Shown: piece by piece, positions 36,014-45,260 of the stretch | Numbering within the stretch: position 1 is the stretch's first letter | How the letters are laid out: the number at the start of each line of letters is the position of its first letter | DNA from: Pseudomonadota bacterium | GTDB lineage: Bacteria > Pseudomonadota > Alphaproteobacteria > Rhodobacterales > Rhodobacteraceae | Reading direction: 5' to 3' | NCBI GenBank assembly: GCA_021813365.1 | Contig: JAKALB010000002.1 | Coordinates: 1 to 64,000 of the forward strand | DNA length: 64,000 nucleotides | The notes under the pieces: model-generated | What the model was told of the DNA's origin: nothing | The model's input: the letters and a program-made list of their open reading frames with translations, nothing else | The model's database searches: none | Position numbers and translations under genes: made by a program

Positions 36014-37516
36014 GTGTTCAGCTCGAAAGTCATACCCTTTGCGCCCCGGCCCTCTGCACCTCGCGCCCTCGGCGGGCCGCGCAGGGTCGCCGCGGCCCTG
36101 GCGCTGGGCCTGGCCCTTGCCTCCGGGCCGGCCCCGGCGCTGTGGGCCGAAGGCATGGCGCCGTCCAGCTTTGCCGATCTTGCGGCCCAGGTCAGCCCGT
36201 CGGTGGTGATGATCACCACCACGTCGCAGGTGGCGGCCCCGACCGCAGACGGCGGCGGGCCGGTGCTGCCCGAGGACAGCCCGTTCAAGAAGTTCTTCGA
36301 CGACTTCCTGGAAAAGAACGGCCAGCCGCCGATCGATACGCCGCAACGCTCGGAGGCGCTGGGGTCGGGCTTCGTGATTTCGGCCGACGGCTATATCGTC
36401 ACCAACAACCATGTCATCGAAGGCGCCGATGACATCGAGATCGAATTCTTCAACCACGACCAGCTGAAGGCCAAGCTGATCGGCACCGACAAGAAGACCG
36501 ACATCGCGCTCTTGAAGGTGGAGAGCCCGACGCCGCTGCCCTTCGTGCCCTTTGGCGACAGCGACAAGATGCGGGTCGGCGACTGGGTTCTGGCGATGGG
36601 CAACCCGCTGGGCCAGGGCTTTTCGGTCAGCGCCGGGATCGTTTCGGCGCGCGGGCGGGAGTTGTCGGGCACCTATGACGATTTCATCCAGACCGATGCC
36701 GCGATCAACAAGGGCAACTCGGGCGGGCCGCTGTTCAACATGGATGGCCAGGTGGTCGGCGTGAACACCGCGATCCTGTCGCCCACCGGCGGGTCGATCG
36801 GGATCGGCTTCTCGATGGCGTCGAACGTGGTTGCCCATGTGGTCGACCAGTTGAAACAGTTCGGCGAAACCCGCCGCGGCTGGCTGGGCGTGCGCATCCA
36901 GGACGTGACGCCGGATGTGGCCGATGCGATGGGCCTGAAGTCGGCGACGGGCGCGCTGGTCACGGATGTGCCGGATGGCCCGTCGAAGGATGCGGGCATC
37001 CAGTCGGGCGACGTGATCGTCAAGTTCAACGGCAAGGACGTGCCTGACAGCCGTGCGCTGGTGCGCGAGGTGGCCGATGCGCCCATTGGCGAGAAGGTGC
37101 CGGTGGTCGTGATGCGGGCCGGGGCCGAAGTGACGATCGACGTGGTGCTGGGCCGCCGCGAGACCGCCGAGGCCGACCAGCCGCAGCCTGCCGCCGCCCA
37201 GCCCCCGGCCGCGCCGGTCACTGGCGACGTGCTGGGCATGACGCTGATGCCGGTCACCCCGGAAATGGAGGCCGACCTGGGGTTGCAGGCCGGAACCACC
37301 GGGCTGGTCGTGACCCGGATCGACCTGAACAGCTCGGCCTACGACAAGGGGCTGCGCGAGGGCGACGTGATCACCGAGGCCGGCCAGCAGAAGGTGGAAA
37401 CGGTGAAGGATCTGGAAGACCGCGTGTCGGAAGCCAGGGATGCCGGGCGCAAGTCGCTGCTGCTGCTGGTGCGCACGCAGGGCGATCCGCGCTTTGTGGC
37501 GCTGGCGCTGGACTAG
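36014..37516 (+). CDS. degP: Periplasmic Do-type serine protease (DegP/HtrA family)
   Basis: A 500-residue periplasmic protease/chaperone. An N-terminal signal segment (RRVAAALALGLALASGPAPALWA) is followed by a trypsin-like domain with His133 (TNNHVIEG), Asp163 (KKTDIALLKV) and Ser236 (KGNSGGPLF), then two PDZ domains (about 285-375 and 410-495). I chose the GTG at 36014, 7 bp behind AAGGAG; the in-frame ATG at 35978 lacks a ribosome binding site. It follows hflKC, fitting an envelope protein quality-control group. DegP, DegQ or MucD naming cannot be settled here. Confidence 0.92.
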   Translation: MFSSKVIPFAPRPSAPRALGGPRRVAAALALGLALASGPAPALWAEGMAPSSFADLAAQVSPSVVMITTTSQVAAPTADGGGPVLPEDSPFKKFFDDFLEKNGQPPIDTPQRSEALGSGFVISADGYIVTNNHVIEGADDIEIEFFNHDQLKAKLIGTDKKTDIALLKVESPTPLPFVPFGDSDKMRVGDWVLAMGNPLGQGFSVSAGIVSARGRELSGTYDDFIQTDAAINKGNSGGPLFNMDGQVVGVNTAILSPTGGSIGIGFSMASNVVAHVVDQLKQFGETRRGWLGVRIQDVTPDVADAMGLKSATGALVTDVPDGPSKDAGIQSGDVIVKFNGKDVPDSRALVREVADAPIGEKVPVVVMRAGAEVTIDVVLGRRETAEADQPQPAAAQPPAAPVTGDVLGMTLMPVTPEMEADLGLQAGTTGLVVTRIDLNSSAYDKGLREGDVITEAGQQKVETVKDLEDRVSEARDAGRKSLLLLVRTQGDPRFVALALD

Positions 37517-37650
37517 CGGCTGCGGGGCGCGCGCGCGGTCCTGCGGGCCGAATGCCGGGCGCGGCGGGGCAACCTGCCGCGCCTTCTGCCTGCGGTTGCC
37601 GGCGGCGACGGCGGCGGCGGGGTGAGGGCAGCGCGCGACCTGCCGGTGCG

Positions 37651-38196
37651 TCACCGCAACTGATCCGGCGGCACGGCCACCAGGCCCAGATCCTGCGCGG
37701 CGGCCAGCGACAGGATCGGGCTGTCGAGGCCACGTTCGGACTGGAACCGGCGCACCGCTGCCGCCGTGGCGGGGTCGTTTTCTCCGGTCAGCGGCAGCAG
37801 GTAATAGCCCCGCGCCTTCAGCGCCCGCTGGACCGAGGCCCAGAAGGTCGCATCCTCGATTTCGGGGCAGGGCACGCGGAACCACACTTCGGACCGGTCC
37901 TGGATCATCCGCAGCCGCGCAACCGATCGGTAGGTGGCGGGCGCGACGACATTGCCCTGATCATCGCGGATCTCGGCCGAGACCAGGGTCTGTTCGGTGA
38001 CCGTCTCGATCACGGCGGGAAGGGTGTCGGTGTCCCAGCATTCGCCCTCCGCCGGGGCGGCAGGTTTCTGTGCGCGGACGGTGATGACTTCGGCGGTCAG
38101 GTCGGGACCGCGGACCCTGCCCTGCGGCGGCAGCGGGCCGCAGGCGGCCAGGCCGAGGAGCGCCAGCAAGAGCGTGGGCCGGGCGCGGCGGATCAT
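37651..38196 (-). CDS. Lipoprotein with peptidoglycan-binding-like domain
   Basis: A 181-residue predicted lipoprotein. The N terminus MIRRARPTLLLALLGLAACG ends in a lipobox L-A-A-C with the lipidated Cys near residue 19. The C-terminal 60 residues (VQRALKARGYYLLPLTGEND, then AAAVRRFQSERGLDSPILS) resemble the small helical peptidoglycan-binding repeat. The middle part is family-unknown. It starts 4 bp after the PAP2 phosphatase stop and is cotranscribed with it. Convergent with degP. Confidence 0.82.
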   Translation of the reverse strand: MIRRARPTLLLALLGLAACGPLPPQGRVRGPDLTAEVITVRAQKPAAPAEGECWDTDTLPAVIETVTEQTLVSAEIRDDQGNVVAPATYRSVARLRMIQDRSEVWFRVPCPEIEDATFWASVQRALKARGYYLLPLTGENDPATAAAVRRFQSERGLDSPILSLAAAQDLGLVAVPPDQLR

Positions 38197-38200
38197 CGGG

Positions 38201-39079
38201 TCAGAACTGCATCGACAGGCTGACGCCCGCGCTATCGGGGCCAAGCACCGGCAGGGCCGTGACCTGGCCCGCCCGCCAGGCCCTGTCATTGGCCAGCACC
38301 AGGCTGCCGATGCCATAGCCGATCAGCGACCCGGCCACCATGTCGCTGACCCAGTGATGGTGCCCCTCGATGTTGGACACCGCCAGGAGCGTCGCGATGC
38401 CATAGGGCACGGGGCTGTTGTCATAGAGGCCGGAATAGACCCGCGCGACCGAAAAATACTCGGTGAAATGATAGGACGGCATCGACCGGCCCGAGCGACC
38501 CGGCGACAGGAAACTGCCCGAGAAGTTGAAGAAGTCCCAGGGGTCGGTGGTGTAGAGATCGGGGTCGCCCGCGGGGTTGTCGAGGTCGGGGTAGGGGCGC
38601 TTGCGGCTGAAGGCGGTTTTCAGCACCAGTTGCGAGGTGAGAACCGAATAGGCCAGCGCCTTGCCCGAGAGCAGCGCGGCGCGGGCGGCGCGGTCATCGC
38701 CCGCCAGGCTGCCGTAGACATAGCTGCCCGCGATGCCGGTCAAGAGCCAGACATCCTCTGATACGACGCCGTATTGCGGCCAGCTGATCGGCGCTTCGGG
38801 CAGGGCAAAGCCGCTGAACGCCTTTTCGATCGTGTTCTGGTAGAACCGGGTCAGCGGCTTGTCGAGCAGCACCAGCAGGCCGATGCCCAGGGCGGCGCGG
38901 GTGAAATCGCGCGGATGGTCGATGGGGTATAGCGCGATGTCGCGCGCATCCTGCGGCACGGTGGCGAAGGTTTCGCGCCACAGGCTGGCCGTGGGGGTGA
39001 AGGGGATGTCCCCGGCGTGCAGGGGCTGGGCAAGGCCCGCGATCAGGGCGAGACAGGGCATTGGCCGGGCGGGGCGCAT
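38201..39079 (-). CDS. PAP2-family phosphatase
   Basis: A 292-residue exported protein with a signal peptide (MRPARPMPCLALIAGLAQPLHAG). The three phosphatase motifs are present: KTAFSRKRP (K-x6-RP), SMPSYH in place of PSGH, and SNIEGHHHWVSD with the catalytic His and Asp. The second motif has Tyr where Gly is usual, seen in some bacterial members. It likely dephosphorylates a lipid phosphate or undecaprenyl-pyrophosphate at the envelope. ATG 39079 is preferred to an in-frame GTG 15 bp upstream. Confidence 0.87.
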   Translation of the reverse strand: MRPARPMPCLALIAGLAQPLHAGDIPFTPTASLWRETFATVPQDARDIALYPIDHPRDFTRAALGIGLLVLLDKPLTRFYQNTIEKAFSGFALPEAPISWPQYGVVSEDVWLLTGIAGSYVYGSLAGDDRAARAALLSGKALAYSVLTSQLVLKTAFSRKRPYPDLDNPAGDPDLYTTDPWDFFNFSGSFLSPGRSGRSMPSYHFTEYFSVARVYSGLYDNSPVPYGIATLLAVSNIEGHHHWVSDMVAGSLIGYGIGSLVLANDRAWRAGQVTALPVLGPDSAGVSLSMQF

Positions 39080-39218
39080 GAAAACCTCGGACACGGATAT
39101 CGCGCCCGGATCCGGGCTGCGCTGCCAGACTAGGGCCTGTCGGGCGAAAGGGGAATCCGCTTTCGTCGGCCCGTGGCCGGCCCGGACCGGCCTGTGTCGG
39201 ATGGGTGTCAGATGGGCA

Positions 39219-39656
39219 TCAGGGCTGATCGCCGGCGCGGGCGATGTCTGCCCGGAAATCGGCGCTCAGCAGACGATCCAGCAGGGACGACAGATCCTCG
39301 ATCAGCTCGGCCACGACATGCACCACCCCGGCTTCGCGTTGCACTCGGCCCGTGACGCGCAGCAGGCGGCCCGCGATCACCGCGCGGCGGAAGCGTTCAT
39401 AGACATTGGCCCAGACCACGACATTGGCGACACCGGTTTCATCCTCCAGCGTGACGAAGATCACTCCCTTGGCGGTGCCGGGCCGCTGCCGCACCAGAAC
39501 CAGCCCGGCCACGCAGACCCGGGCGCCGGCGGGCGGTTCGTGCAGGCGGCCGGCGGGCAGGGCGGCGGGCGGGCGTGGCCAGCTGCCGGGCGGGGGGCTG
39601 GGCGCCAGCCAGTCGATCGGGCGGGTGACAGAGGGTGGCGGCTTTGGCATGGTCAT
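39219..39656 (-). CDS. SOS-boxed stand-alone OB-fold protein, DnaE2 C-terminal fragment
   Basis: A 145-residue frame whose residues about 45-125 match the C-terminal OB-fold of error-prone DNA polymerase DnaE2 (ImuC): [40 protein letters not shown] and [20 protein letters not shown]. The polymerase, PHP and fingers regions are missing. The N-terminal 40 residues are Pro-rich and unlike DnaE2, and the usual basic R-D-F-H/R tail is also missing. A LexA box ends 3 bp before the ATG. It may be a deletion relic of an SOS imuA-imuB-dnaE2 operon or a live small OB protein; nothing in the frame is broken. Compare with pseudogene. Confidence 0.75.
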   Translation of the reverse strand: MTMPKPPPSVTRPIDWLAPSPPPGSWPRPPAALPAGRLHEPPAGARVCVAGLVLVRQRPGTAKGVIFVTLEDETGVANVVVWANVYERFRRAVIAGRLLRVTGRVQREAGVVHVVAELIEDLSSLLDRLLSADFRADIARAGDQP

Positions 39657-39658
39657 GT

Positions 39659-39673
39659 GAACGAATGTAGAAC
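39659..39673 (-). promoter_or_regulatory. LexA box (alphaproteobacterial SOS type)
   Basis: On the minus strand it reads GTTC-TACATTC-GTTC, an exact GTTC-N7-GTTC direct repeat, the known LexA operator of alphaproteobacteria. It is preceded by T-rich sequence (TTT) and ends 3 bp before the OB-fold ATG at 39656. Eight fixed bases occur by chance about twice in 64 kb, so position next to a DnaE2 fragment is what makes it convincing. Confidence 0.75.
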
Positions 39674-40413
<740 letters not shown>

Positions 40414-40449
40414 GGCCCGGATCGGGCCGGGATCAGGCGGGCGCCCGGG

Positions 40450-41409
40450 TCAGGCCTGGGCCAGGATCAGTTCGATCATCCGGGCCGCGGCGGCATTGGG
40501 TTCGGTGTTGCGCCGGGTGACCAGGCCGAAATCGGGCACCACGATGCCAAGGTCGATCGGCACCACGCCGAAGGCCGCATCCTCGCCAGCGGCAAAGCGG
40601 TCGGCCACGGCGCGGGCCAGGGGGGCGATGGCGTTGGATGACCGCACCAGCGCCAGGGTGAACAGGAAGGATGTGGTCGTCACCCGCACCTGCCCCAGGT
40701 CAAAGCCCAGCCCCGCCATCCGCGCGCTGACCGCCCGGCCGATCGGGCTGTCGCTGCCGGGCATCACCCAGTCATAGGCCTGCAGATCCGCCAGGTTGAC
40801 CTGGGATTCCGTGGTCAGGCGATGGCCGCGGCGGACGATCAGGGCGACCGGCTCGTGGCCGATGGGGCGCATGTCCAGAAGCAGGCGATCCTGGGTTTCG
40901 GGCAGGCGGCCCAGCACGAAATCCAGCTTGCCCGCCAGAAGCAGGGCGCAGAGTTCGGCCGAGGGCAGAACCTCGACTTCCGCCGTCAGGCTGGGATGGG
41001 CCAGCCGCGCGGCGCGCAGCGCCGGCAACACCAGGTCCAGCGCCGGGGCGGTGACCGCGCCGATCCGCACATGGCCCAGGCCGCCGCCGCGGATCGAGGC
41101 CAGTTCGCGTTCGGCCTCGTCCATCTCGATCTGGACGCGGCGGGCCCGGCGGGCCAGGGCCTCGCCCGCGGGCAGCAGCCAGATGCCCCGGCCCGACCGG
41201 TCGTGCACCTTCTGGCCCACGATCTGCTCGACCTCGGCCAGAAGGCGCGAGGCGGCGGGCTGGGTGATCGACAGGCGCTGGGCGGCCAGGCTCAACTGCC
41301 CGGTCTCGGCAATCTGCGCCAGGAGTCGCAGGTGTGTGAGCTTCAGCCCCCGACGCAGGAAAACGTCGTTCTGGGGTGGGCCGGATTGGGGTGGGCTGGA
41401 TTGGGGCAT
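40450..41409 (-). CDS. LysR-family regulator of the sugar-acid operon
   Basis: A 319-residue LysR-type regulator. The helix-turn-helix is at about residues 24-82 (LRLLAQIAETGQLSLAAQRL and QPAASRLLAEVEQIVG), with an effector domain behind it. It resembles the GbpR branch that controls galactose/arabinose uptake and oxidation genes. It is divergent from the AraD1-family gene with an 88-bp shared control region, the standard LysR layout. The first 15 residues (PQSSPPQSGPPQ) come from a 15-bp DNA repeat at 41373-41407, so translation might start later, near residue 16-20. Confidence 0.87.
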   Translation of the reverse strand: MPQSSPPQSGPPQNDVFLRRGLKLTHLRLLAQIAETGQLSLAAQRLSITQPAASRLLAEVEQIVGQKVHDRSGRGIWLLPAGEALARRARRVQIEMDEAERELASIRGGGLGHVRIGAVTAPALDLVLPALRAARLAHPSLTAEVEVLPSAELCALLLAGKLDFVLGRLPETQDRLLLDMRPIGHEPVALIVRRGHRLTTESQVNLADLQAYDWVMPGSDSPIGRAVSARMAGLGFDLGQVRVTTTSFLFTLALVRSSNAIAPLARAVADRFAAGEDAAFGVVPIDLGIVVPDFGLVTRRNTEPNAAAARMIELILAQA

Positions 41410-41473
41410 ATCAATTCCGCCATGTCAGCATCGAGAATCCTTATTTGACGGATATGCGTCGCGCCTGCAACGT
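41407..41473 (+). promoter_or_regulatory. Shared LysR control region with candidate promoter
   Basis: Inverted repeats CATATC...GATATG (41407-41412 and 41451-41456) and ATCC-N9-GGAT (41437-41453) flank a TTGACG -35-like hexamer at 41445-41450. The matching -10 position holds only CAACGT, so the promoter probably needs the activator. Confidence 0.4.
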
Positions 41474-41497
41474 GGCGGCATCAGGAAGGAGTCCCCG

Positions 41498-42490
41498 ATG
41501 CTGATTTCGCAGATCCGCAGGCCCGACGGGCAGCTGCAGGTTGTGGCGCGCGACGGCGCCGAGGCGGCGGTGGTGCGCGGCGCGGCCTCGACCTATGCGC
41601 TGGCGCAGGAGGCGATTGCGGCGGGTCAGGGCCTGACCCAGGTGATTGCCGCGCATGGTCTGGGCGAGGCGGTGGATCTCATGGGGCTTCTCGAGGCGGG
41701 CCGGGTGGCGCTGCCGATCACCCATCCGGATCCGGCGCATCTGCACATCACGGGCACGGGGCTCACCCATCTGGGCAGCGCCTCGGCCCGCGATGCGATG
41801 CATGCCAGCCTGTCGGGGGCGGAAACGCTGACCGATTCGATGAAGATGTTCCGCATGGGGCTGGAGGCCGGGCGTCCGGCGGCTGGCAGGGTGGGCGTGC
41901 AACCGGAGTGGTTCTACAAGGGCAATGGCCATGCGGCCGTGGCGCCCGGCGCCCCGCTGGTGGCGCCGGAATTCGCGGAGGATGGCGGCGAAGAGCCGGA
42001 GATCGCGGGCATCTACCTGATCGGGCCCGATGGCACCCCGCACCGGCTGGGCTGGGCCCTGGGGAACGAGTTTTCCGACCACATCACGGAACGGGTCAAT
42101 TACCTGTGGCTGGCCCATTCCAAGCTGCGGCCGGCCAGTTTCGGCCCGGAAATCCTGGTGGGTGCGCCGCCGGCCGACATCCGCGGCACCTCGCGCATCC
42201 GCCGCGGGGGGCAGGTCGTCTGGGAAAAGCCCTTCCTGTCGGGCGAGGCCAACATGTCGCACAGCTTTGCGAACCTGGAGCATCACCACTTCAAATACGA
42301 TCTGTTCCGCCAGCCCGGCGATGTGCATGTGCACATGTTCGGCACGGCGACCCTGTCATTTGCCGATGGCATTCGGGCGCTGGACGGCGATATCTTTGAA
42401 ATCGAGGCCGCGTCCTTTGGCCTTCCTCTGAAAAACCCCCTGCGCCGTCTGCCCGCCACCGAGCGGGCGATGCAGGTCCAACCGCTGTGA
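41498..42490 (+). CDS. AraD1/GguC-family protein (probable 2-keto-3-deoxy-L-arabonate dehydratase)
   Basis: A 330-residue protein of the fumarylacetoacetate-hydrolase-like AraD1/GguC family. Stretches EWFYKGNGHAAVAPG, EPEIAGIYLIGPDGTPHRLG and GNEFSDHITERVNYLWLAHSK are typical. Family members occur in L-arabinose and galactose oxidation operons, where genetic data elsewhere link them to the dehydration of 2-keto-3-deoxy-arabonate to alpha-ketoglutarate semialdehyde. AAGGAG precedes the ATG by 7 bp. It is the first gene of the operon and is followed after 7 bp by the arabonate dehydratase. Confidence 0.85.
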   Translation: MLISQIRRPDGQLQVVARDGAEAAVVRGAASTYALAQEAIAAGQGLTQVIAAHGLGEAVDLMGLLEAGRVALPITHPDPAHLHITGTGLTHLGSASARDAMHASLSGAETLTDSMKMFRMGLEAGRPAAGRVGVQPEWFYKGNGHAAVAPGAPLVAPEFAEDGGEEPEIAGIYLIGPDGTPHRLGWALGNEFSDHITERVNYLWLAHSKLRPASFGPEILVGAPPADIRGTSRIRRGGQVVWEKPFLSGEANMSHSFANLEHHHFKYDLFRQPGDVHVHMFGTATLSFADGIRALDGDIFEIEAASFGLPLKNPLRRLPATERAMQVQPL

Positions 42491-42497
42491 GAGCCCG

Positions 42498-44240
42498 ATG
42501 ACCTTCAAGCCCGCCGCATGGCCCCGCAAACTCCGCTCGCAGTCCTGGTTCGGCGGCACCGAAAAGGACAACATCTATTACCGCGCCTGGATGAAGAACC
42601 AGGGCTTCCCGCCCGATCTGTTCGACGGCCGCCCGGTGATCGGCATCCTGAATACCTGGAGCGAGCTGACCCCCTGCAACGCCCATCTGAACGATCTGGC
42701 CCAGCGGGTGAAGCATGGCATCTACGAGGCGGGCGGCTTTCCGGTGGAAGTGCCGGTGTTTTCCACCTCGGAAAGCGCTTTCCGTCCCACCGCGATGATG
42801 TTTCGCAATCTGGCGTCCATGGCGGTTGAGGAACAGATGCGCGGCCTGCCGATGGATGGCTGCGTGCTGATGGTGGGCTGCGACAAGACCACGCCCAGCC
42901 TGCTGATGGCGGCAGCCTCGACCGATCTGCCCTCGATCATCCTGACCGGCGGGCCGATGCTGAACGGCTATTACAAGAACGAGCGGGTGGGCTCGGGCAC
43001 GCATCTGTGGAAATTCTCCGAGGCGGTGAAGGCCGGCACGATGACCAAGGAGGAATTCCTGGAGGCCGAAGGCTCGATGAGCCGCAGCCCGGGGTCGTGC
43101 AACACGATGGGAACGGCCAGCACGATGGCCAGCATGGCCGAGGCGCTGGGCATGGCGCTGTCGGGCAATGCGGCGATCCCGGCGGTCGACAGCCGCCGCC
43201 GGGTGATGGCGCAACTGACCGGGCGGCGGATCGTGCAGATGGTCAAGGACGATCTGAAACCCTCCGACGTGCTGAAGAAGCAGGCCTTCGAGAACGCGAT
43301 CCGCACCAATGCGGCCATCGGCGGGTCGACCAATGCCGTCATCCACCTGCTGGCCATCGCCGGCCGGGTCGGCGTGGACCTGACCCTGGACGACTGGGAC
43401 CGCTGCGGGCGCGACGTGCCGACGATCGTGAACCTGATGCCCTCGGGCAAATACCTGATGGAAGAGTTCTTCTATGCCGGCGGCCTGCCGGTGGTCATCA
43501 AGCGGCTGGGCGAGGCGGGGCTCCTGCACAAGGACGCGCTGACCGTCTCGGGCGAGACGATGTGGGACCAGGTGAAGGATGTGGTCAACCACAACCCCGA
43601 CGTGATCCTGCCGACCGACAAGGCGCTGACCAGGTCGGGCGGCGTGGTGGTGCTGAAGGGCAATCTGGCGCCCAGGGGGGCGGTGCTGAAACCCTCGGCG
43701 GCGACGCCGGCGCTGATGGTGCACCGCGGCCGCGCGGTGGTGTTCGAAGACATCGACGACTACAAGGCCAAGATCAACGACGAGACGCTGGACATCGACG
43801 AGACCTGCGTGATGGTCCTGAAGAACTGCGGGCCCAAGGGCTATCCCGGCATGGCCGAAGTCGGCAACATGGGCCTGCCGCCCAAGATCCTGCGCAAGGG
43901 CATCACCGACATGGTGCGGATTTCGGACGCGCGCATGTCGGGCACGGCCTATGGCACGGTCTGCCTGCACACCAGCCCCGAGGCGGCGGCCGGAGGCCCG
44001 CTGGCCGTGGTGCAGAACGGCGATTTCATCGAACTGGACGTGCCGAACCGCCGCCTGCACCTCGACATTTCCGATGCCGAACTGGCGGCGCGGCTGGCCA
44101 GATGGAAGCCCAGCCATGTGCAGGCGGATTCGGGCTATCTGTGGCTGCACCAGCAGAACGTGCTGGGGGCGGATACCGGGGCCGACCTGGGCTTTCTGAG
44201 GGGCTGCCGCGGCGCGGCGGTGGGCAAGGATTCGCATTGA
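42498..44240 (+). CDS. L-arabonate dehydratase (IlvD/Edd family)
   Basis: A 580-residue Fe-S dehydratase converting L-arabonate (or a related sugar acid) to the 2-keto-3-deoxy acid. Cluster cysteines are in LTPCNAH, VGCDKTTPS and GSCNTMGTA. The start KPAAWPRKLRSQSWFGG with NIYYRAWMKNQG distinguishes sugar-acid dehydratases from IlvD. It lies between the AraD1-family gene and the sugar dehydrogenase, and its stop overlaps the next start by one base (TGATG). D-galactonate or D-fuconate as alternative substrate cannot be excluded. Confidence 0.92.
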   Translation: MTFKPAAWPRKLRSQSWFGGTEKDNIYYRAWMKNQGFPPDLFDGRPVIGILNTWSELTPCNAHLNDLAQRVKHGIYEAGGFPVEVPVFSTSESAFRPTAMMFRNLASMAVEEQMRGLPMDGCVLMVGCDKTTPSLLMAAASTDLPSIILTGGPMLNGYYKNERVGSGTHLWKFSEAVKAGTMTKEEFLEAEGSMSRSPGSCNTMGTASTMASMAEALGMALSGNAAIPAVDSRRRVMAQLTGRRIVQMVKDDLKPSDVLKKQAFENAIRTNAAIGGSTNAVIHLLAIAGRVGVDLTLDDWDRCGRDVPTIVNLMPSGKYLMEEFFYAGGLPVVIKRLGEAGLLHKDALTVSGETMWDQVKDVVNHNPDVILPTDKALTRSGGVVVLKGNLAPRGAVLKPSAATPALMVHRGRAVVFEDIDDYKAKINDETLDIDETCVMVLKNCGPKGYPGMAEVGNMGLPPKILRKGITDMVRISDARMSGTAYGTVCLHTSPEAAAGGPLAVVQNGDFIELDVPNRRLHLDISDAELAARLARWKPSHVQADSGYLWLHQQNVLGADTGADLGFLRGCRGAAVGKDSH

Positions 44241-45151
44241 TGAAGATTGCCCTGGTCGGCATCGGCAAGATCGCCCTGGATCAGCATGTGCCCGCCATCG
44301 CCGCCTCGCCCGATTGGGAGCTGGCGGCGACCGTGTCGCGCAAGGGCCGGGTGGACGGCATCGAATCGCATGCGGACTTCGCCAGTTTTCTGGCCGCGCG
44401 CCCCGATGTGGGCGTGGTCAGCCTGACCATGCCGCCCGCGCCGCGCTTTGCCTTTGCCGAGGCGGCGCTGCGGGCCGGCCGCCATGTGATGCTGGAAAAG
44501 CCACCCGGCGCGACCCTGGCCGAAGTGCATGAACTGGCCGCGCTGGCGGCAGCGCGGGGCCTGACGCTCTTCGCCACCTGGCACAGCCGGATGGCCCTGG
44601 CCGTGGCCCCGGCCAGAGCCTGGCTCAGGGGCCGGACGATCACCCGCGCCCATGTCACCTGGCGCGAGGATGTGCGGCGCTGGCATCCCGGGCAGGACTG
44701 GGTGTTCGAACCCGGCGGCATGGGCGTCTTCGACCCGGGCATCAACGCCCTGTCGATCCTCACCGAAATCCTGCCCGCCCCGGTGCACCTGACCGGCGCG
44801 ACCCTGACCTACCCTGAGAACTGCCACACCCCGATCGCGGCCGAACTCACCTTCAGCGGCGGCATCACCGCGGATTTCGACTGGCGCCAGCAGGGCCCGC
44901 AGACCTGGGATATCGACATCCACACCGATGCGGGCCACCTGGCCCTGCGGATGGGCGGCAACCGGCTGTTGATCGACGGCGTCGAAAGTGCGGGCGAGAA
45001 TTCGATCATGGGCGAATATCCCGCGCTTTATGCCCGCATGGCGCAACTGGTGAAAACCGGCACCTCCGACGTCGATCTGGCGCCGCTGACCCATGTCGCC
45101 GATGCGATGACCCTGGGGCGCCGCGTGATCGTGCCGCCCTTCCACCTCTAG
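44240..45151 (+). CDS. Gfo/Idh/MocA-family L-arabinose/D-galactose 1-dehydrogenase
   Basis: A 303-residue NAD(P)-dependent dehydrogenase oxidising the C1 of an aldose to the lactone. The Rossmann motif is GIGKIALDQHVPAI at residues 7-20; the conserved EKPPGATLAE carries the catalytic Lys of Gfo/Idh/MocA enzymes. The region WHPGQDWVFEPGGMGVFDPG resembles D-galactose 1-dehydrogenase and L-arabinose 1-dehydrogenase. Translationally coupled to the dehydratase. No lactonase gene is found nearby, so the lactone may open spontaneously or with an enzyme encoded elsewhere. Confidence 0.88.
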   Translation: MKIALVGIGKIALDQHVPAIAASPDWELAATVSRKGRVDGIESHADFASFLAARPDVGVVSLTMPPAPRFAFAEAALRAGRHVMLEKPPGATLAEVHELAALAAARGLTLFATWHSRMALAVAPARAWLRGRTITRAHVTWREDVRRWHPGQDWVFEPGGMGVFDPGINALSILTEILPAPVHLTGATLTYPENCHTPIAAELTFSGGITADFDWRQQGPQTWDIDIHTDAGHLALRMGGNRLLIDGVESAGENSIMGEYPALYARMAQLVKTGTSDVDLAPLTHVADAMTLGRRVIVPPFHL

Positions 45152-45154
45152 ACC

Positions 45155-45206
45155 TTTCATCTTGCCTCAAATATCCCACGGGGGTCCGGGGGTGTGAAAC
45201 CCCCGG
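45155..45206 (+). repeat. Dispersed hairpin-plus-tail element, copy E
   Basis: TTTCATCTTGCCTCAAATATCC, then ACGGGGGTCC and a hairpin CCGGGGGT-GTGAA-ACCCCCGG. It starts 3 bp after the dehydrogenase stop codon and in the same direction. It lies between this gene and the semialdehyde dehydrogenase gene of the same pathway, so if it terminates transcription the last gene would need its own promoter. Confidence 0.88.
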
Positions 45207-45260
45207 CCCCAACCGAAAAGCCGGGCGTGATACCCCCGCGGGGCAACCAAGGAGACCGAC

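Noticed and set aside
42291-44237. Long minus-strand open frame antisense to the arabonate dehydratase
   Set aside because: It mirrors the codon third-position bias of the real gene and shows no domain-like sequence.
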